From Pseudomonas psychrophila (GTDB lineage: Bacteria; Pseudomonadota; Gammaproteobacteria; Pseudomonadales; Pseudomonadaceae), in assembly GCF_001043005.1 (NCBI RefSeq), contig NZ_JYKZ01000007.1:62001-126000 (forward strand): a stretch of 64,000 nt of DNA, read 5' to 3'. The translations under genes and the position numbers were made by a program. The notes below the pieces were generated by a model, which saw only the letters and a program-made list of their open reading frames with translations, made no database searches and had not been told where the DNA came from. Below are positions 24,493 to 33,848 of this stretch, piece by piece (the stretch's first letter is position 1; each line of letters starts with the position of its first letter).

Positions 24493-26265
24493 TTAAAAGC
24501 TCGCCGCATCCAGTTCGTACAGCGATTCGCTGCCTGCCCGGATGGTGTGCTCAAGGCTCAACGTGCGCGGCAGCATTCGGCTGAAGTAAAACTTCGCGGT
24601 GGCAAGCTTGGCGCTGTAAAACGCCGGCTCGGCCTCCATCGAGCGCTGTGCCACATCGGCCATGCGTGCCCATAGCCAGGCGTACGCCACATAGCCGAAC
24701 AGGTGCAGATACTCGACGCATGCGGCGCCGGTTTCGTTGGGGTTGACCTTGGCCCGTGCCTGCAACCAGTCACTGACGTCTTCAAGACGCCGCACCGCGT
24801 CGAGCAACTCGCTGGCGTAAGGTTTGCCGGGGCTGGAGGCAAAATCGCGGACCTGAGCAGTAAACATGCGCAGGCTTGCACCGCCGTTGGCGATCACTTT
24901 ACGGCCCAGTAAATCCAGTGCCTGAATCCCGTTGGTCCCTTCATAGATCTGCGCGATACGTACGTCACGGACCAACTGCTCCTGGCCCCATTCACGGACG
25001 TAACCGTGGCCACCCAATACTTGCTGACCCAGCACGCAGCTGTCGAACCCGTTATCGGTGAAAAAGGCTTTGGCGACTGGCGTGAGCAAGGCCACCAGCG
25101 CGCTGGCGTCCTCTTGCTCCCGTGGCTCGGTCGAGAACTTGGCGAGGTCCAGTTGTTGACCCACGTAGCTGGCGAACGCCCGGCCGCCTTCGGTCATGGC
25201 CTTCATGCTCAGCAACATGCGGCGCACATCGGGATGAACAATGATCGGGTCGGCCATTTTGTCAGGGGCGACGGCTCCAGTCGGTGCACGGCCTTGCAGG
25301 CGCTCGCAAGCATAGGCACGGGCACTCTGATAGGAGGCTTCGGCGCACCCAATGCCTTGAATGCCGATGGACAAGCGTTCGTAGTTCATCATGGTGAACA
25401 TGGCTGCCAGTCCCTTGTTGGCTTCGCCAATCAGCCAGCCCTGTGCACCGTCAAAATTGATCACGCAGGTGGCCGAGGCCTTGATCCCCATTTTGTGTTC
25501 GATGGAGCCACAGCTCACTGCATTCCCTTGACCCAGGGAGCCATCGTCCTTGATCAGTACCTTGGGCACCAGGAACAACGAAATGCCCCGGGGGCCGGGT
25601 GGCGCGTCCGGCAGTTTAGCCAGCACCAGGTGAATGATGTTCTCGGTCAGGTCCTGGTCGCCCCCGGTGATGAACATTTTGCTGCCGCTGATGCTGAAAC
25701 TGCCGTCCTGCTGTGGCTCGGCGCGGGTACGGATGATGCCCAGGTCTGTGCCGCTGTGGGCTTCGGTCAAACACATTGAGCCGGCCCAGCGACCTTCATA
25801 CATCGGGGGCAAGTAAAGACTTTTGAGTTCTTCGCTGGCATGGGCATCAATGGCCAGGCAGGCGCCACTGGTCAGCGCGGAGTACAGGGCAAAACTTGAG
25901 TTGGCGCCGTAGAGCATTTCTTCGAATTGCACTGCGAGCATTTTCGGCATGCCAAGCCCACCGAACTCAGGGTTGCCCGACAACCCGACCCAGCCGCCTT
26001 CGATATAGGTGCTATAAGCGGACTTGAACCCCCTGGGGGTCGTAACTTGGCCCGAATGCCACTGGGCGCCTTCCTCGTCGCCACTGCGGTTGAGTGGAGC
26101 AATCAACTGAGCGGTGACTTTGGCGGCTTCTTCGAGAATCGCGTCGCAGGTGTTGGCATCCACATGATCGGCCAGGGCGGGCAGTCTGGCCCAGAGTGCA
26201 GGGGCCTCGAAGACTTCGTGCAGGACAAAACGCATGTCGCGAAGCGGAGCATTGAATTCAGGCAT
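24493..26265 (-). CDS. Acyl-CoA dehydrogenase with C-terminal extension
   Basis: FAD enzyme introducing a double bond into acyl-CoA. 590 residues from the ATG with AAGAGAG just upstream. Order: N-terminal extra helical segment (APLRDMRFVLHEVF), the dehydrogenase core (LTEAHSGTDLGIIRTRAE, KMFITGGDQDLTENIIHLVLA), the catalytic-base region IYEGTNGIQALDLLGRKV, and a ~120-residue C-terminal domain seen in the long (about 590-600 aa) class that includes methylthiopropionyl-CoA dehydrogenases. It sits 41 bases downstream of an acyl-CoA ligase gene, so the two should act in sequence. Substrate unknown. Confidence 0.9.
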   Translation of the reverse strand: MPEFNAPLRDMRFVLHEVFEAPALWARLPALADHVDANTCDAILEEAAKVTAQLIAPLNRSGDEEGAQWHSGQVTTPRGFKSAYSTYIEGGWVGLSGNPEFGGLGMPKMLAVQFEEMLYGANSSFALYSALTSGACLAIDAHASEELKSLYLPPMYEGRWAGSMCLTEAHSGTDLGIIRTRAEPQQDGSFSISGSKMFITGGDQDLTENIIHLVLAKLPDAPPGPRGISLFLVPKVLIKDDGSLGQGNAVSCGSIEHKMGIKASATCVINFDGAQGWLIGEANKGLAAMFTMMNYERLSIGIQGIGCAEASYQSARAYACERLQGRAPTGAVAPDKMADPIIVHPDVRRMLLSMKAMTEGGRAFASYVGQQLDLAKFSTEPREQEDASALVALLTPVAKAFFTDNGFDSCVLGQQVLGGHGYVREWGQEQLVRDVRIAQIYEGTNGIQALDLLGRKVIANGGASLRMFTAQVRDFASSPGKPYASELLDAVRRLEDVSDWLQARAKVNPNETGAACVEYLHLFGYVAYAWLWARMADVAQRSMEAEPAFYSAKLATAKFYFSRMLPRTLSLEHTIRAGSESLYELDAASF

Positions 26266-26306
26266 TGAGACTCTCTTGTGTTGGCAGTGGATATCCCGTG
26301 GGGGGA

Positions 26307-27929
26307 TTACAGCGCTTTGGCCATGTCGCGCAGTACGTATTTCTGGATTTTCCCCGTAGAGGTCTTGGGCAACAGGGTAAACACCACCGTACGTGGCACT
26401 TTGAAGCCGGCCAGGTGATCGCGGCAAAAGGCGATGATCTCTGCCTCGCGCACCCGTGGGTGATCAGCCTTTAGGGTGATGAAGGCGCAGGGGGTTTCGC
26501 CCCACTTTTCATCCGGGCGCGCAACCACTGCGGCTTCCATCACGGCGGGATGGCGGTACAGCACGCCTTCGACTTCGATCGTGGAAATATTCTCGCCCCC
26601 GGAAATGATGATGTCCTTGAGACGGTCACGAATTTCGACATAACCGTCCGGATGGCATACCGCCAGGTCGCCGGTATGAAACCAGCCACCGTCGAAGGCT
26701 TCGGCCGTAGCGCTGGGGTTCTTCAAGTACCCCTTCATCACGGTGTTGCCACGCATGAATATCTCGCCCATGGTTTCGCCGTCACGGGGGGTTGGAATGA
26801 GGGTTTTCGGGTCGGCCACCATCACGCCTTCCAGCGTGGGGTAACGCACGCCTTGACGGGATTTGATCTGCGCACGCTCGACCAAGGGCTGCTCATCCCA
26901 CTTGTCATGCCAGGCACAGATCGTCACGGGACCATACACTTCGGTCAGGCCGTAAACGTGGGTCACCTTGATGCCCATCTCTTCTACGGCACCAATCACT
27001 TTGGCCGGTGGGGCCGCGCCTGCAACCATTGCATGCACCGGATGGTCGATGGCGGCCTTGGCTGACTCGGGCATATTGACCAGCGCATTGAGCACGATCG
27101 GCGCGCCGCACAGATGAGTGACCTGATGCTCGCGAATCAGAGTGAGGATTTTTTGCGGATCGACCCGGCGCAAGAACACATGCACACCGGCCAATGCCGT
27201 AATGATCCACGGGTAGCACCAGCCGTTGCAGTGGAACATCGGCAAGGTCCACAGATACACCGGATGGTTGCCGATGGACCAGACCATCTGATTGCCCAGG
27301 GAGTTGAGGTAAGCGCCGCGATGGTGATACACCACGCCCTTCGGGTTGCCGGTGGTGCCAGAGGTGTAGTTGAGCGCTATGGCCTGCCACTCATCTGCGG
27401 GCCATTGCCACTCGTACTCGGGGTCGCCTTCAGCCAGTAGCGCTTCATAGTCCAGTGCGCTGACAGGCTGGCCTTCGCCGTACTCGGGATCATCGACATC
27501 GATGATCAGTGGCGGATGGTCCAGCATAGCGACCGCGGCATGGACCACGTCATGGAATTCGCGGTCGGCAATCAACACCTTGGCCTCACCGTGGGCCAGC
27601 ATGAAGGCAATGGCTTCAGCGTCCAGGCGTACGTTCAGGGCGTTGAGCACTGCGCCGATCATGGGCGCCGCAAAATGCGCTTCAAGCATGGCCGGGATGT
27701 TGGGCAGCATCACCGCCACCGTATCGCCCTGGCCAATCCCGCGTCCTGCAAGCGCACAGGCCAGTCGTCGGCAGCGGCTGTAGGTCTGCGCCCAGGTGCG
27801 GCGAATGGAGCCGTGAATCACGGCAGGGTAGTCTGGGTAGACGTTGGCGGTGCGTTCGATGAAGCTCAGAGGGGTGAGTGCCATATGGTTTACGGCAGTC
27901 GGCTCAAGGCCGTGCTCAAAAATCGACAT
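26307..27929 (-). CDS. AMP-forming acyl-CoA synthetase
   Basis: Activates a carboxylic acid to its CoA thioester. 540 residues with the AMP-binding motif YTSGTTGNPKGVVYHHRGAY, YGLTEVYGP, GWFHTGDLAV, DRLKDIIISGGENIS and the catalytic lysine in PKTSTGKIQKYVL. The HCNGW and LRRVDPQKI parts suggest the medium-chain or methylthiopropionate/methylbutanoate-type ligase group. I chose the ATG at 27929, with CCGGA 9 bases before it, over the one 3 codons upstream. It heads the ligase-dehydrogenase operon and diverges from a two-component system. Confidence 0.9.
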   Translation of the reverse strand: MSIFEHGLEPTAVNHMALTPLSFIERTANVYPDYPAVIHGSIRRTWAQTYSRCRRLACALAGRGIGQGDTVAVMLPNIPAMLEAHFAAPMIGAVLNALNVRLDAEAIAFMLAHGEAKVLIADREFHDVVHAAVAMLDHPPLIIDVDDPEYGEGQPVSALDYEALLAEGDPEYEWQWPADEWQAIALNYTSGTTGNPKGVVYHHRGAYLNSLGNQMVWSIGNHPVYLWTLPMFHCNGWCYPWIITALAGVHVFLRRVDPQKILTLIREHQVTHLCGAPIVLNALVNMPESAKAAIDHPVHAMVAGAAPPAKVIGAVEEMGIKVTHVYGLTEVYGPVTICAWHDKWDEQPLVERAQIKSRQGVRYPTLEGVMVADPKTLIPTPRDGETMGEIFMRGNTVMKGYLKNPSATAEAFDGGWFHTGDLAVCHPDGYVEIRDRLKDIIISGGENISTIEVEGVLYRHPAVMEAAVVARPDEKWGETPCAFITLKADHPRVREAEIIAFCRDHLAGFKVPRTVVFTLLPKTSTGKIQKYVLRDMAKAL

Positions 27930-28058
27930 GAGGGTCATTCCGGTGGCTGATTGTTAGCTCTATGGCTGCCCGCCGTGCCAATGGCCAGCGGGTCAGTTTT
28001 ATGTCCGGTCTGACTTATAGCCCACTCTGGGTTTGATATGGAAGTAATACCTAAGCAC

Positions 28059-28076
28059 TATAGTAGTTGTACTATA
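28059..28076. promoter_or_regulatory. 7-bp inverted repeat in the ligase/kinase divergent region
   Basis: Arms TATAGTA and TACTATA surround GTTG, 33 bases before the kinase start and 130 bases before the ligase start. It is a plausible binding site for the neighbouring FixJ-type regulator, or a promoter -10 overlap. No known consensus is matched. Confidence 0.45.
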
Positions 28077-28109
28077 TCGATAAAATCTGCCCAGACGTCA
28101 GGATGCCGA

Positions 28110-29921
28110 ATGCCCCTTTCCCTGCTGCTCCATGATCCTCAGCCCACTGTGGTGCTTGATGCACACGGCTTGCCGCTGACGGCGAACCGGGCTTTGACCG
28201 GTCTTTTGAAGGGAAAGATGCTGAGTCACGTGAGCACCTTGTTGCCTGGCAATTTGCCGGAGCTGGTCCGCGCTTGCCTGCAACAGGTCAGAGCCATCGA
28301 GCAGGTGGAGGCGCAATGCGATCAACACGTGTGGCTCTGGACGTTGATACCCGACCCCGACAACCACTGTGTGGTGGCACGGGGTCGCGAAGCGAGTACG
28401 GAGCTGCTGGCGGAGCGTGAGGCGGCCAAGGCGCGGCGCCTTTACCGGCTGATTACCGAAAACACCACTGATCTGATCTCGCGTCATACCCCGGACGGGC
28501 GTTTCCTGGATGCATCCCCGGTGTCCTGGACCTTGCTCGGGTACTGGCCCGAGACACTGCGTGGCACCCGGGCTCAGCGCTTGTTTCATGCTCACGACCT
28601 AAAGCTGGCGCTGCGTCAGGCACGGGATGCACTGCAAGCCGATGGCTATCACACCATGACGTACCGCATTCGCCACCACGAGGGGCATTACCTGTGGTTT
28701 GAAACCGCGAGCCGGGCAATACGTGAAACCTACACCGGCGCTGTGGTTGAAGTGGTGAGTGTGTCGCGGGACATCACCGCGCGCATCCAGGCCGAAGAAA
28801 ACAAGCGGCGGCTGGCGGAGGTGGTGGAGGCCAATCCTGATCCTGTGCTGTTTATCGACCCGGCTGGCGGCGTGTCTTATCTCAATCCGGCGGCGCGGCG
28901 CATCCTCGGCCTTCTGCCGGCACAGGGCATGCCTCCATTGTCCGCGTTTTTGGCCGCCCACACTCTGGCGATGCTGGAGTCCAGTGGCTGGAGCGGTGCC
29001 GAGCAGCACGGCTTGTGGAGTACTGAAACCCGTCTGCAGCCATTGAGTGGCGAGCCTTCGGTGCCTGTGTCATTGCTGCTGCTGGCCCATCGTTCAACTG
29101 CCGGCGAGCGGTTTTTCTCGCTGGTTGCCCGGGACATGCGCGAGCGCGAATTGCGTGAAGCCCAGCAGCGTCATCATCAGGATGAAATGGCGCACACCAC
29201 ACGGCTGATCACCCTTGGTGAGCTGGCATCCGGGATCGCCCATGAAATCAATCAGCCGCTGGCGGCCGTGGTCAATTACGCCAACGCCAGCCAGCGTTAC
29301 CTGCAGACCCTGGGCAGCAATCCAGAGGCCGTAGAACGTGTGGCCCAGGGGCTGGAGAGGATCAACCTGCATGCCAACCACGCCTCTGAAGTGATCAAAC
29401 GACTGCGCGGTTTTTTACGCAAGGGGCGACGCAACCTGCAGGCGCTGGATGTCAGCGAGGTGGCTCGGCAGGCGGTAAGTTTGTGTGCCTGGGAAGCCCG
29501 GGAGCGCCATGTGGTTATCGAGCAGCAATTACCGGATAACCTCGGGCGGGTATACGTTGATCGGGTGCTTCTGGAGCAGGTGCTGCTCAACCTGTTGCGC
29601 AATGCCATCGATGCCAACAGCGAGCAACATCCGGGGCAGGCTTCGCGCATTACCCTGCTGGCGCAAACGTTGGCGGGTGGGGTACTGCAAATCAGCGTGC
29701 AGGATCAGGGGCCGGGTGTCAGTGCCGGTCAGCTTGAGCAACTGTTTACACCGTTCTACACCAGCAAAGTCGATGGGTTGGGGCTGGGTTTGTCGATGAG
29801 TCGCAGCATCATTGAAGGCTTCGGCGGTGAGCTCGATGCCCGACCACAACCCGAAGGATTATTGATGTGCTGCAATTTGCCGTTGATGGCCTCAGTCAAA
29901 CCAACAAGAGAGTCAACATGA
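28110..29921 (+). CDS. PAS-domain sensor histidine kinase
   Basis: Soluble sensor, 603 residues, without membrane helices. A degenerate PAS-like part (1-100), a PAS/PAC domain (about 112-230), another PAS (235-350), the phosphoacceptor domain with His378 in GIAHEINQPLAAVVNYA, and an ATPase domain with NLLRNAIDAN, DQGPGVS and GLGLGLSMSRSIIEGFGG. This belongs to the FixL/DctB-like class. AGGA is 8 bases before the chosen ATG; the longer frame has no ribosome site. It overlaps its response regulator by 4 bases. Probably senses an intracellular signal linked to the divergent ligase/dehydrogenase genes. Confidence 0.9.
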   Translation: MPLSLLLHDPQPTVVLDAHGLPLTANRALTGLLKGKMLSHVSTLLPGNLPELVRACLQQVRAIEQVEAQCDQHVWLWTLIPDPDNHCVVARGREASTELLAEREAAKARRLYRLITENTTDLISRHTPDGRFLDASPVSWTLLGYWPETLRGTRAQRLFHAHDLKLALRQARDALQADGYHTMTYRIRHHEGHYLWFETASRAIRETYTGAVVEVVSVSRDITARIQAEENKRRLAEVVEANPDPVLFIDPAGGVSYLNPAARRILGLLPAQGMPPLSAFLAAHTLAMLESSGWSGAEQHGLWSTETRLQPLSGEPSVPVSLLLLAHRSTAGERFFSLVARDMRERELREAQQRHHQDEMAHTTRLITLGELASGIAHEINQPLAAVVNYANASQRYLQTLGSNPEAVERVAQGLERINLHANHASEVIKRLRGFLRKGRRNLQALDVSEVARQAVSLCAWEARERHVVIEQQLPDNLGRVYVDRVLLEQVLLNLLRNAIDANSEQHPGQASRITLLAQTLAGGVLQISVQDQGPGVSAGQLEQLFTPFYTSKVDGLGLGLSMSRSIIEGFGGELDARPQPEGLLMCCNLPLMASVKPTREST

Positions 29922-30553
29922 CAACCCAAACCCGGTCTGTGGTGTACGTGGTGGATGATGATCAGGGCATGCTCGACTCGACCGTCTGGCTGCTGGAATC
30001 CGTTGGCCTGCATGCGCTGGCCTTTACCAGTGGGCAGGCCTTTCTGCAGGCGTGCGATCCTGCGCTCAGTGCCTGCGTGGTGCTGGATGTCCGTATGCCG
30101 GCAATGGGCGGTCTTAACGTGCAACAGGCGTTGCAGGAGCGCGGCATCAAGATGCCGGTGATATTCGTCAGCGGTCATGCCGATGTGCCGATCGTGGTAC
30201 GTGCCTTCAAGGCGGGCGCTCATGACTTTATCGAAAAACCCTATAACCAGCAGTTGCTGCTGGACAGCGTGCAGCAGGCGCTCAGCGGCGGCAATGCACT
30301 GCAAACGGCAACCCGGGAGCAGGCACAGCTGGAGGCGCGACTGAGCAGCCTGACGCCCCGTGAGCGGGATGTGTTCCTGCCCTTGGTCAAGGGCTACACC
30401 ACCCGTGAAATTGCCGAGCAACTGGCGGTAAGCGTCAAGACCATTGACCTGTATCGCTCCCGGGTGATGAAACGCATGCAGGCCCGGCACTTGCCGGATC
30501 TGGTGGGCATGGCCATTGCGGCCGGGCTGGTCGATCCGCTCAAGTTGCGTTAG
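29918..30553 (+). CDS. FixJ/NarL-type response regulator
   Basis: A 211-residue two-domain regulator: receiver with DDD at 13-15, phosphorylation site Asp57 (VVLDVRMP) and the conserved Lys in FIEKPYNQ, then a LuxR-type helix-turn-helix (LTPREREV-like: LTPRERDVFLPLVKGYTTREIAEQLAVSVKTIDLYRSRV). It begins inside the kinase stop (ATGA), giving coupled translation. Its 3' end overlaps the convergent MocR gene by 14 bases. Target genes are likely the acyl-CoA ligase/dehydrogenase operon. Confidence 0.92.
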   Translation: MTTQTRSVVYVVDDDQGMLDSTVWLLESVGLHALAFTSGQAFLQACDPALSACVVLDVRMPAMGGLNVQQALQERGIKMPVIFVSGHADVPIVVRAFKAGAHDFIEKPYNQQLLLDSVQQALSGGNALQTATREQAQLEARLSSLTPRERDVFLPLVKGYTTREIAEQLAVSVKTIDLYRSRVMKRMQARHLPDLVGMAIAAGLVDPLKLR

Positions 30554-31943
30554 CCAGCAAGGCCTCAACGGCGGCCATGACAGCGGGCGTGTCGGTATGG
30601 GCTACGTTGAAGCGCATGCAGCGGCGCAACTGGGGGTCGAAACCGAACAGTATGCCGGGGGCGAGCACCATGTCACGGGCAAGCGCCTTCTGCGCCAGTG
30701 TTTCTGCATCCAGCCCGGCAGGCATCGTGGCCCAGATAAACATGCCGCCCGCATAGGGCGCGCTCAAAGTGAAACCCAGCCCCTGCAGCCATGCGGCCAC
30801 ACGCGCACCACTGACTAGCAACCCTTGCACCACGCGCTTTCGGTGCTTGTGATAAGTGCCGTCATCGAGCATCGAGCACACTACCTGTTCGAGCATTTCC
30901 GAGGTGATCCCACCGCACATCAGTTTCATGTGGGTCAACTCGGCGGCCATTTGAGGTGTGGCTACCACAAAGCTCACCCGCAAGTTGGCACTGAGGGTTT
31001 TCGAAAAGCCGCTCAGGTAGGTCACGTGCTCTACGCCTGCCAGAGCTACCAGTCGCGGAGGCGGTTCGGGGTGCAGGTCACCATAGAGGTCGTCTTCGAT
31101 AATTGAGCACTCATGGCGCTTGGCAAGTTCCAGCAGGCCGTAAGCCTGGCTCGGCGTAAAGGTGTGGCCGGTCGGGTTGTGCAGCAGTCCGGTGGTCAGG
31201 TAAAGCGTGGGCCGATGCTGAATGAACAGGTTTTCCAGCGCTTGCAGGTCAAGCCCTTGGGCGGTGCGCTCCAGCGTTACTACGCGTACGCCGTGCAAGG
31301 CCAGATTGGCGTGAAAATTGAAATAGCAGGGCATGTCCAGCAGCACCGTATCGCCGGGCCGCACGCGCAGGCGCAGCAGCATGTCCAGTGCCAGTACGGT
31401 ATTGGCCGTCGTGATGATCTGCTCGATACCCACATCCAGGCCTTGGCTCAACAGCTTCTGCTGCAAAGCCTGGCGCAATGGTAGATACCCCGCCGGATCG
31501 CCATAGCCGGTCAGGCGCAAGGTTGGCGAGCGACTGAGCTGGCGCACGCTGGCCCGCAGGGCGCTGGACTCCAGCCAGCTTTCAGGCAAATGCCCGCTTC
31601 CTGGGCGCAGGGCACCGCTGGCGCCGGTCAGGGAGCGGCGCAAGACGCTGCTCAAATCCTGTGGCAACAGGTCAAGGCCAATGGCGCGTCTGGCCACAGG
31701 TGCTTTCGACGCCACGAAATAGCCCAGCCCCTGACTGGACGTAATACGGCCTTGCCCGCGCAGGCGATCAAGGGCTTCAATCAGGGTGAATTTGCTCACG
31801 CCCCAGTGCCCGGTCATCACCCGTGCAGAAGGCAGCTTGCTGCCGGGGCTGAGCAAGCCGCTGTCGATAGCCGTGCTCAGGGCATCGACGATCTGCTGGA
31901 CCTTGGATAGACCAGGCTGGAACGAAACGACAGGTAGATGCAT
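30540..31943 (-). CDS. MocR-family regulator (GntR wHTH fused to aminotransferase)
   Basis: 467 residues: N-terminal winged-helix (KVQQIVDALSTAIDSGLLSPGSKLPSARVM, then GVSKFTLIEALDRL) and a C-terminal PLP type I aminotransferase-like domain with the PLP lysine in YLSGFSKTLSANLRVSF. Such regulators sense an amino acid or aldehyde through PLP. I set the start at 31943, with GAGG at 6 bases. It is divergent from a LysE-type exporter, the standard MocR arrangement of regulator and target. Tandem 10-bp repeats sit in the shared promoter. Confidence 0.92.
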   Translation of the reverse strand: MHLPVVSFQPGLSKVQQIVDALSTAIDSGLLSPGSKLPSARVMTGHWGVSKFTLIEALDRLRGQGRITSSQGLGYFVASKAPVARRAIGLDLLPQDLSSVLRRSLTGASGALRPGSGHLPESWLESSALRASVRQLSRSPTLRLTGYGDPAGYLPLRQALQQKLLSQGLDVGIEQIITTANTVLALDMLLRLRVRPGDTVLLDMPCYFNFHANLALHGVRVVTLERTAQGLDLQALENLFIQHRPTLYLTTGLLHNPTGHTFTPSQAYGLLELAKRHECSIIEDDLYGDLHPEPPPRLVALAGVEHVTYLSGFSKTLSANLRVSFVVATPQMAAELTHMKLMCGGITSEMLEQVVCSMLDDGTYHKHRKRVVQGLLVSGARVAAWLQGLGFTLSAPYAGGMFIWATMPAGLDAETLAQKALARDMVLAPGILFGFDPQLRRCMRFNVAHTDTPAVMAAVEALLANAT

Positions 31944-31974
31944 GGAAGGCCTCATACTTTGCCGGTGATGTTAC

Positions 31975-31994
31975 CAGTAAAGATCGGTAAAGTT
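31975..31994. promoter_or_regulatory. Tandem direct repeats, candidate MocR operator
   Basis: CAGTAAAGAT and CGGTAAAGTT are adjacent 10-bp direct repeats (8 of 10 identical). An imperfect inverted copy (ACTTTGCCGG) lies at 31956-31965. MocR proteins commonly bind directly repeated half sites spaced by a helical turn, so this is a good operator candidate for the divergent LysE and MocR genes. Confidence 0.55.
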
Positions 31995-32090
31995 TGCGGG
32001 TGGTTCATCTGCCTATTGTCTGGGGTACTGCTTAGACTGCGGTGTCGCTCGCATAGGTTCGAGCGTTGATTGCGGGATGTAACGATCAAA

Positions 32091-32726
32091 ATGGCCACAC
32101 AACTCACCCTGGTTTCCTTTTCTTATTTTCTCATTTTCTGCGCCACCATGACCTTTAGTCCTGGGCCCATGACCCTCTTGCTGATGGGGTTTGGCATGCA
32201 GGAAGGCTTGAAACGTTCAATGCCGGTGCAGTTGGGGGCCAGTGCCGCGTATCTGGTGTCGATTCTGATTTTTGCCGTGGGCTTTGCAGAGTTGATCAAG
32301 GGCAATCCCTTGATCAGTCGTGCATTGCAGTACATCGGCGTGGCCTATTTGCTGTATCTGGCCTATAGGCAATGGAACAGTAACGGGCTGGCGCTGGATC
32401 GCACTGCAACCCTGGACAGCGGCTTCAAGGGCCGTTTTGGCAAGGGCTTGCTGACCGGCTTCTCTAACCCGAAAACCATCGTCATGTTCAGCGCCGTGTT
32501 TCCGCAGTTTGCAGGGCAGGGCAGTGCTACCCGGACGCAGGATCTGATCGTGCTGGGGCTGGCGTTTTTGCTGTTGCAGTTTGCCAGTGGCTGCCTGTAT
32601 TGCTACTTCGGCCAGCGTATTCGGCGAGTGCTGCAAAGTCCGTCGCGCCAGGTGTTGCTGCAAAGGGCGACGGCAGTGATGCTGTTAGGTGTGGCACTGA
32701 TGCTGGCGAGAGGGTTTGACCACTGA
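32091..32726 (+). CDS. LysE/RhtB-family amino-acid exporter
   Basis: Inner-membrane efflux protein of 211 residues with about six helices. The conserved FSPGPMTLLLM at the N-terminus and GFSNPKTIVMFSAVFPQF in the middle mark the LysE/RhtB family. I chose the ATG at 32091 rather than a TTG seven codons upstream. It probably exports the amino acid (or analogue) sensed by the divergent MocR regulator. Confidence 0.9.
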   Translation: MATQLTLVSFSYFLIFCATMTFSPGPMTLLLMGFGMQEGLKRSMPVQLGASAAYLVSILIFAVGFAELIKGNPLISRALQYIGVAYLLYLAYRQWNSNGLALDRTATLDSGFKGRFGKGLLTGFSNPKTIVMFSAVFPQFAGQGSATRTQDLIVLGLAFLLLQFASGCLYCYFGQRIRRVLQSPSRQVLLQRATAVMLLGVALMLARGFDH

Positions 32727-32778
32727 GTAAAACGCTATAAGTGCACTGAATAATTATGGGTATGGGTTATATTGAGAC

Positions 32779-33762
32779 GTGTTTCAACCCGTATCGAGAT
32801 TGGTTTTGTCGACTATTGACCCTGCAGTAACACTGGTATCAGCCATAGCGTTAAATCAGGTTCAAACACCTGTGGCGCTTTATCTGCAGCGCCTTGCGCC
32901 ATCCAGCCGTCAGACAATGCGCTATGTACTGCAGGACGCAGCGGATCGCCTGGGCGTAGAAGATGTGGCCATCGATGAGTTTCCTTGGCATCACTTGCAA
33001 CCCGGTCATATCACGGCTCTGGTAGCTGCATTGCGCGAGGACGGCTATGCGCCCAACACCTCATCCCTGTACGTAAATGCCATTCGCGGTGTAATGAATC
33101 AGGCATGGCAGCAGAGCCTGATTACCCAGGATCATTTACTGAAGATTCGCGCAGTGAAGGCGGGCGGTGGCTCGCGGCTGGTCAAGGGACGTAACCTGCG
33201 GCGCAACTTGATCCGTGAACTGATGGATGTGTGTGCGGCAGATCCGCGTCCGCAAGGGCTCAGGGATGCAGCGATCATTGCGATTTTGTATGGTTCGGGG
33301 ATGCGCAAGTCGGAGTCGGTGAACATGGACCTGTGTCAGGTCGATGTGGAGCAGCGAAGCTTGCAGGTATTGGGCAAAGGCAACAAGGAACTGATCAAGT
33401 TCGCTCCGGCCTGGGCTTTTGAAAAGCTTGAAGCGTGGCTGGCGTTTCGTCGGGCCAATTTGCCGGAAGGCGCCAGTGACGACGCGTTTCTGTTCAATCG
33501 CATCCGCCGTGGCAATCACATCACCCGCGAGCGCATCACCAAGCATGCCATTTACTACATCGCCAAACAGCGGGGCAGGCAGGTAGGGGTCGACATCATG
33601 CCCCACGACTTTCGCCGCTCGTTTATCACCCGGGTGATTGAAGAGTACGACGTCTCCATCGCCCAAAAACTGGCTCACCACGCCAACATTGCCACCACCG
33701 TCAGCTATGACGTGCGGGATGACAATGAGCGGCGCAATGTGACAGACCGGTTTTTGTTGTAG
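32779..33762 (+). CDS. Tyrosine recombinase (site-specific integrase)
   Basis: A 327-residue recombinase with an N-terminal core-binding SAM-like domain and the catalytic residues R176 (GSGMRKSE), H276-x-x-R279 (PHDFRRS), H301 (AHHANIATT) and nucleophile Y310. GTG start. No phage genes, tRNA or clear attachment site adjoin it, so it is a solitary integrase. It differs from XerC/D in the 'GSGMRKSE' context and lacks nearby dif-like sequence that I can see. It could be a relic of an element or a resident recombinase. Confidence 0.88.
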   Translation: MFQPVSRLVLSTIDPAVTLVSAIALNQVQTPVALYLQRLAPSSRQTMRYVLQDAADRLGVEDVAIDEFPWHHLQPGHITALVAALREDGYAPNTSSLYVNAIRGVMNQAWQQSLITQDHLLKIRAVKAGGGSRLVKGRNLRRNLIRELMDVCAADPRPQGLRDAAIIAILYGSGMRKSESVNMDLCQVDVEQRSLQVLGKGNKELIKFAPAWAFEKLEAWLAFRRANLPEGASDDAFLFNRIRRGNHITRERITKHAIYYIAKQRGRQVGVDIMPHDFRRSFITRVIEEYDVSIAQKLAHHANIATTVSYDVRDDNERRNVTDRFLL

Positions 33763-33848
33763 CCAAACTCTTGTGGGATTCGGGTGCTGGAATTAGTCAG
33801 GCAGTTCCAGGTGAGGCTGTCGCGAGCATGCCCGCTCTCACAGGTTCG

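Noticed and set aside
24493..26427. Longer start (26427) of the acyl-CoA dehydrogenase
   Set aside because: It would overlap the ligase gene by about 120 bases and has no ribosome site, while 26265 has AAGAGAG just upstream and the family-like MPEFNAPLRDM start.
27950..28030. A sigma-54-type promoter (TGGCAC with a GC box) upstream of the acyl-CoA ligase
   Set aside because: The second box does not fall at the right distance (AG instead of GC at -12).
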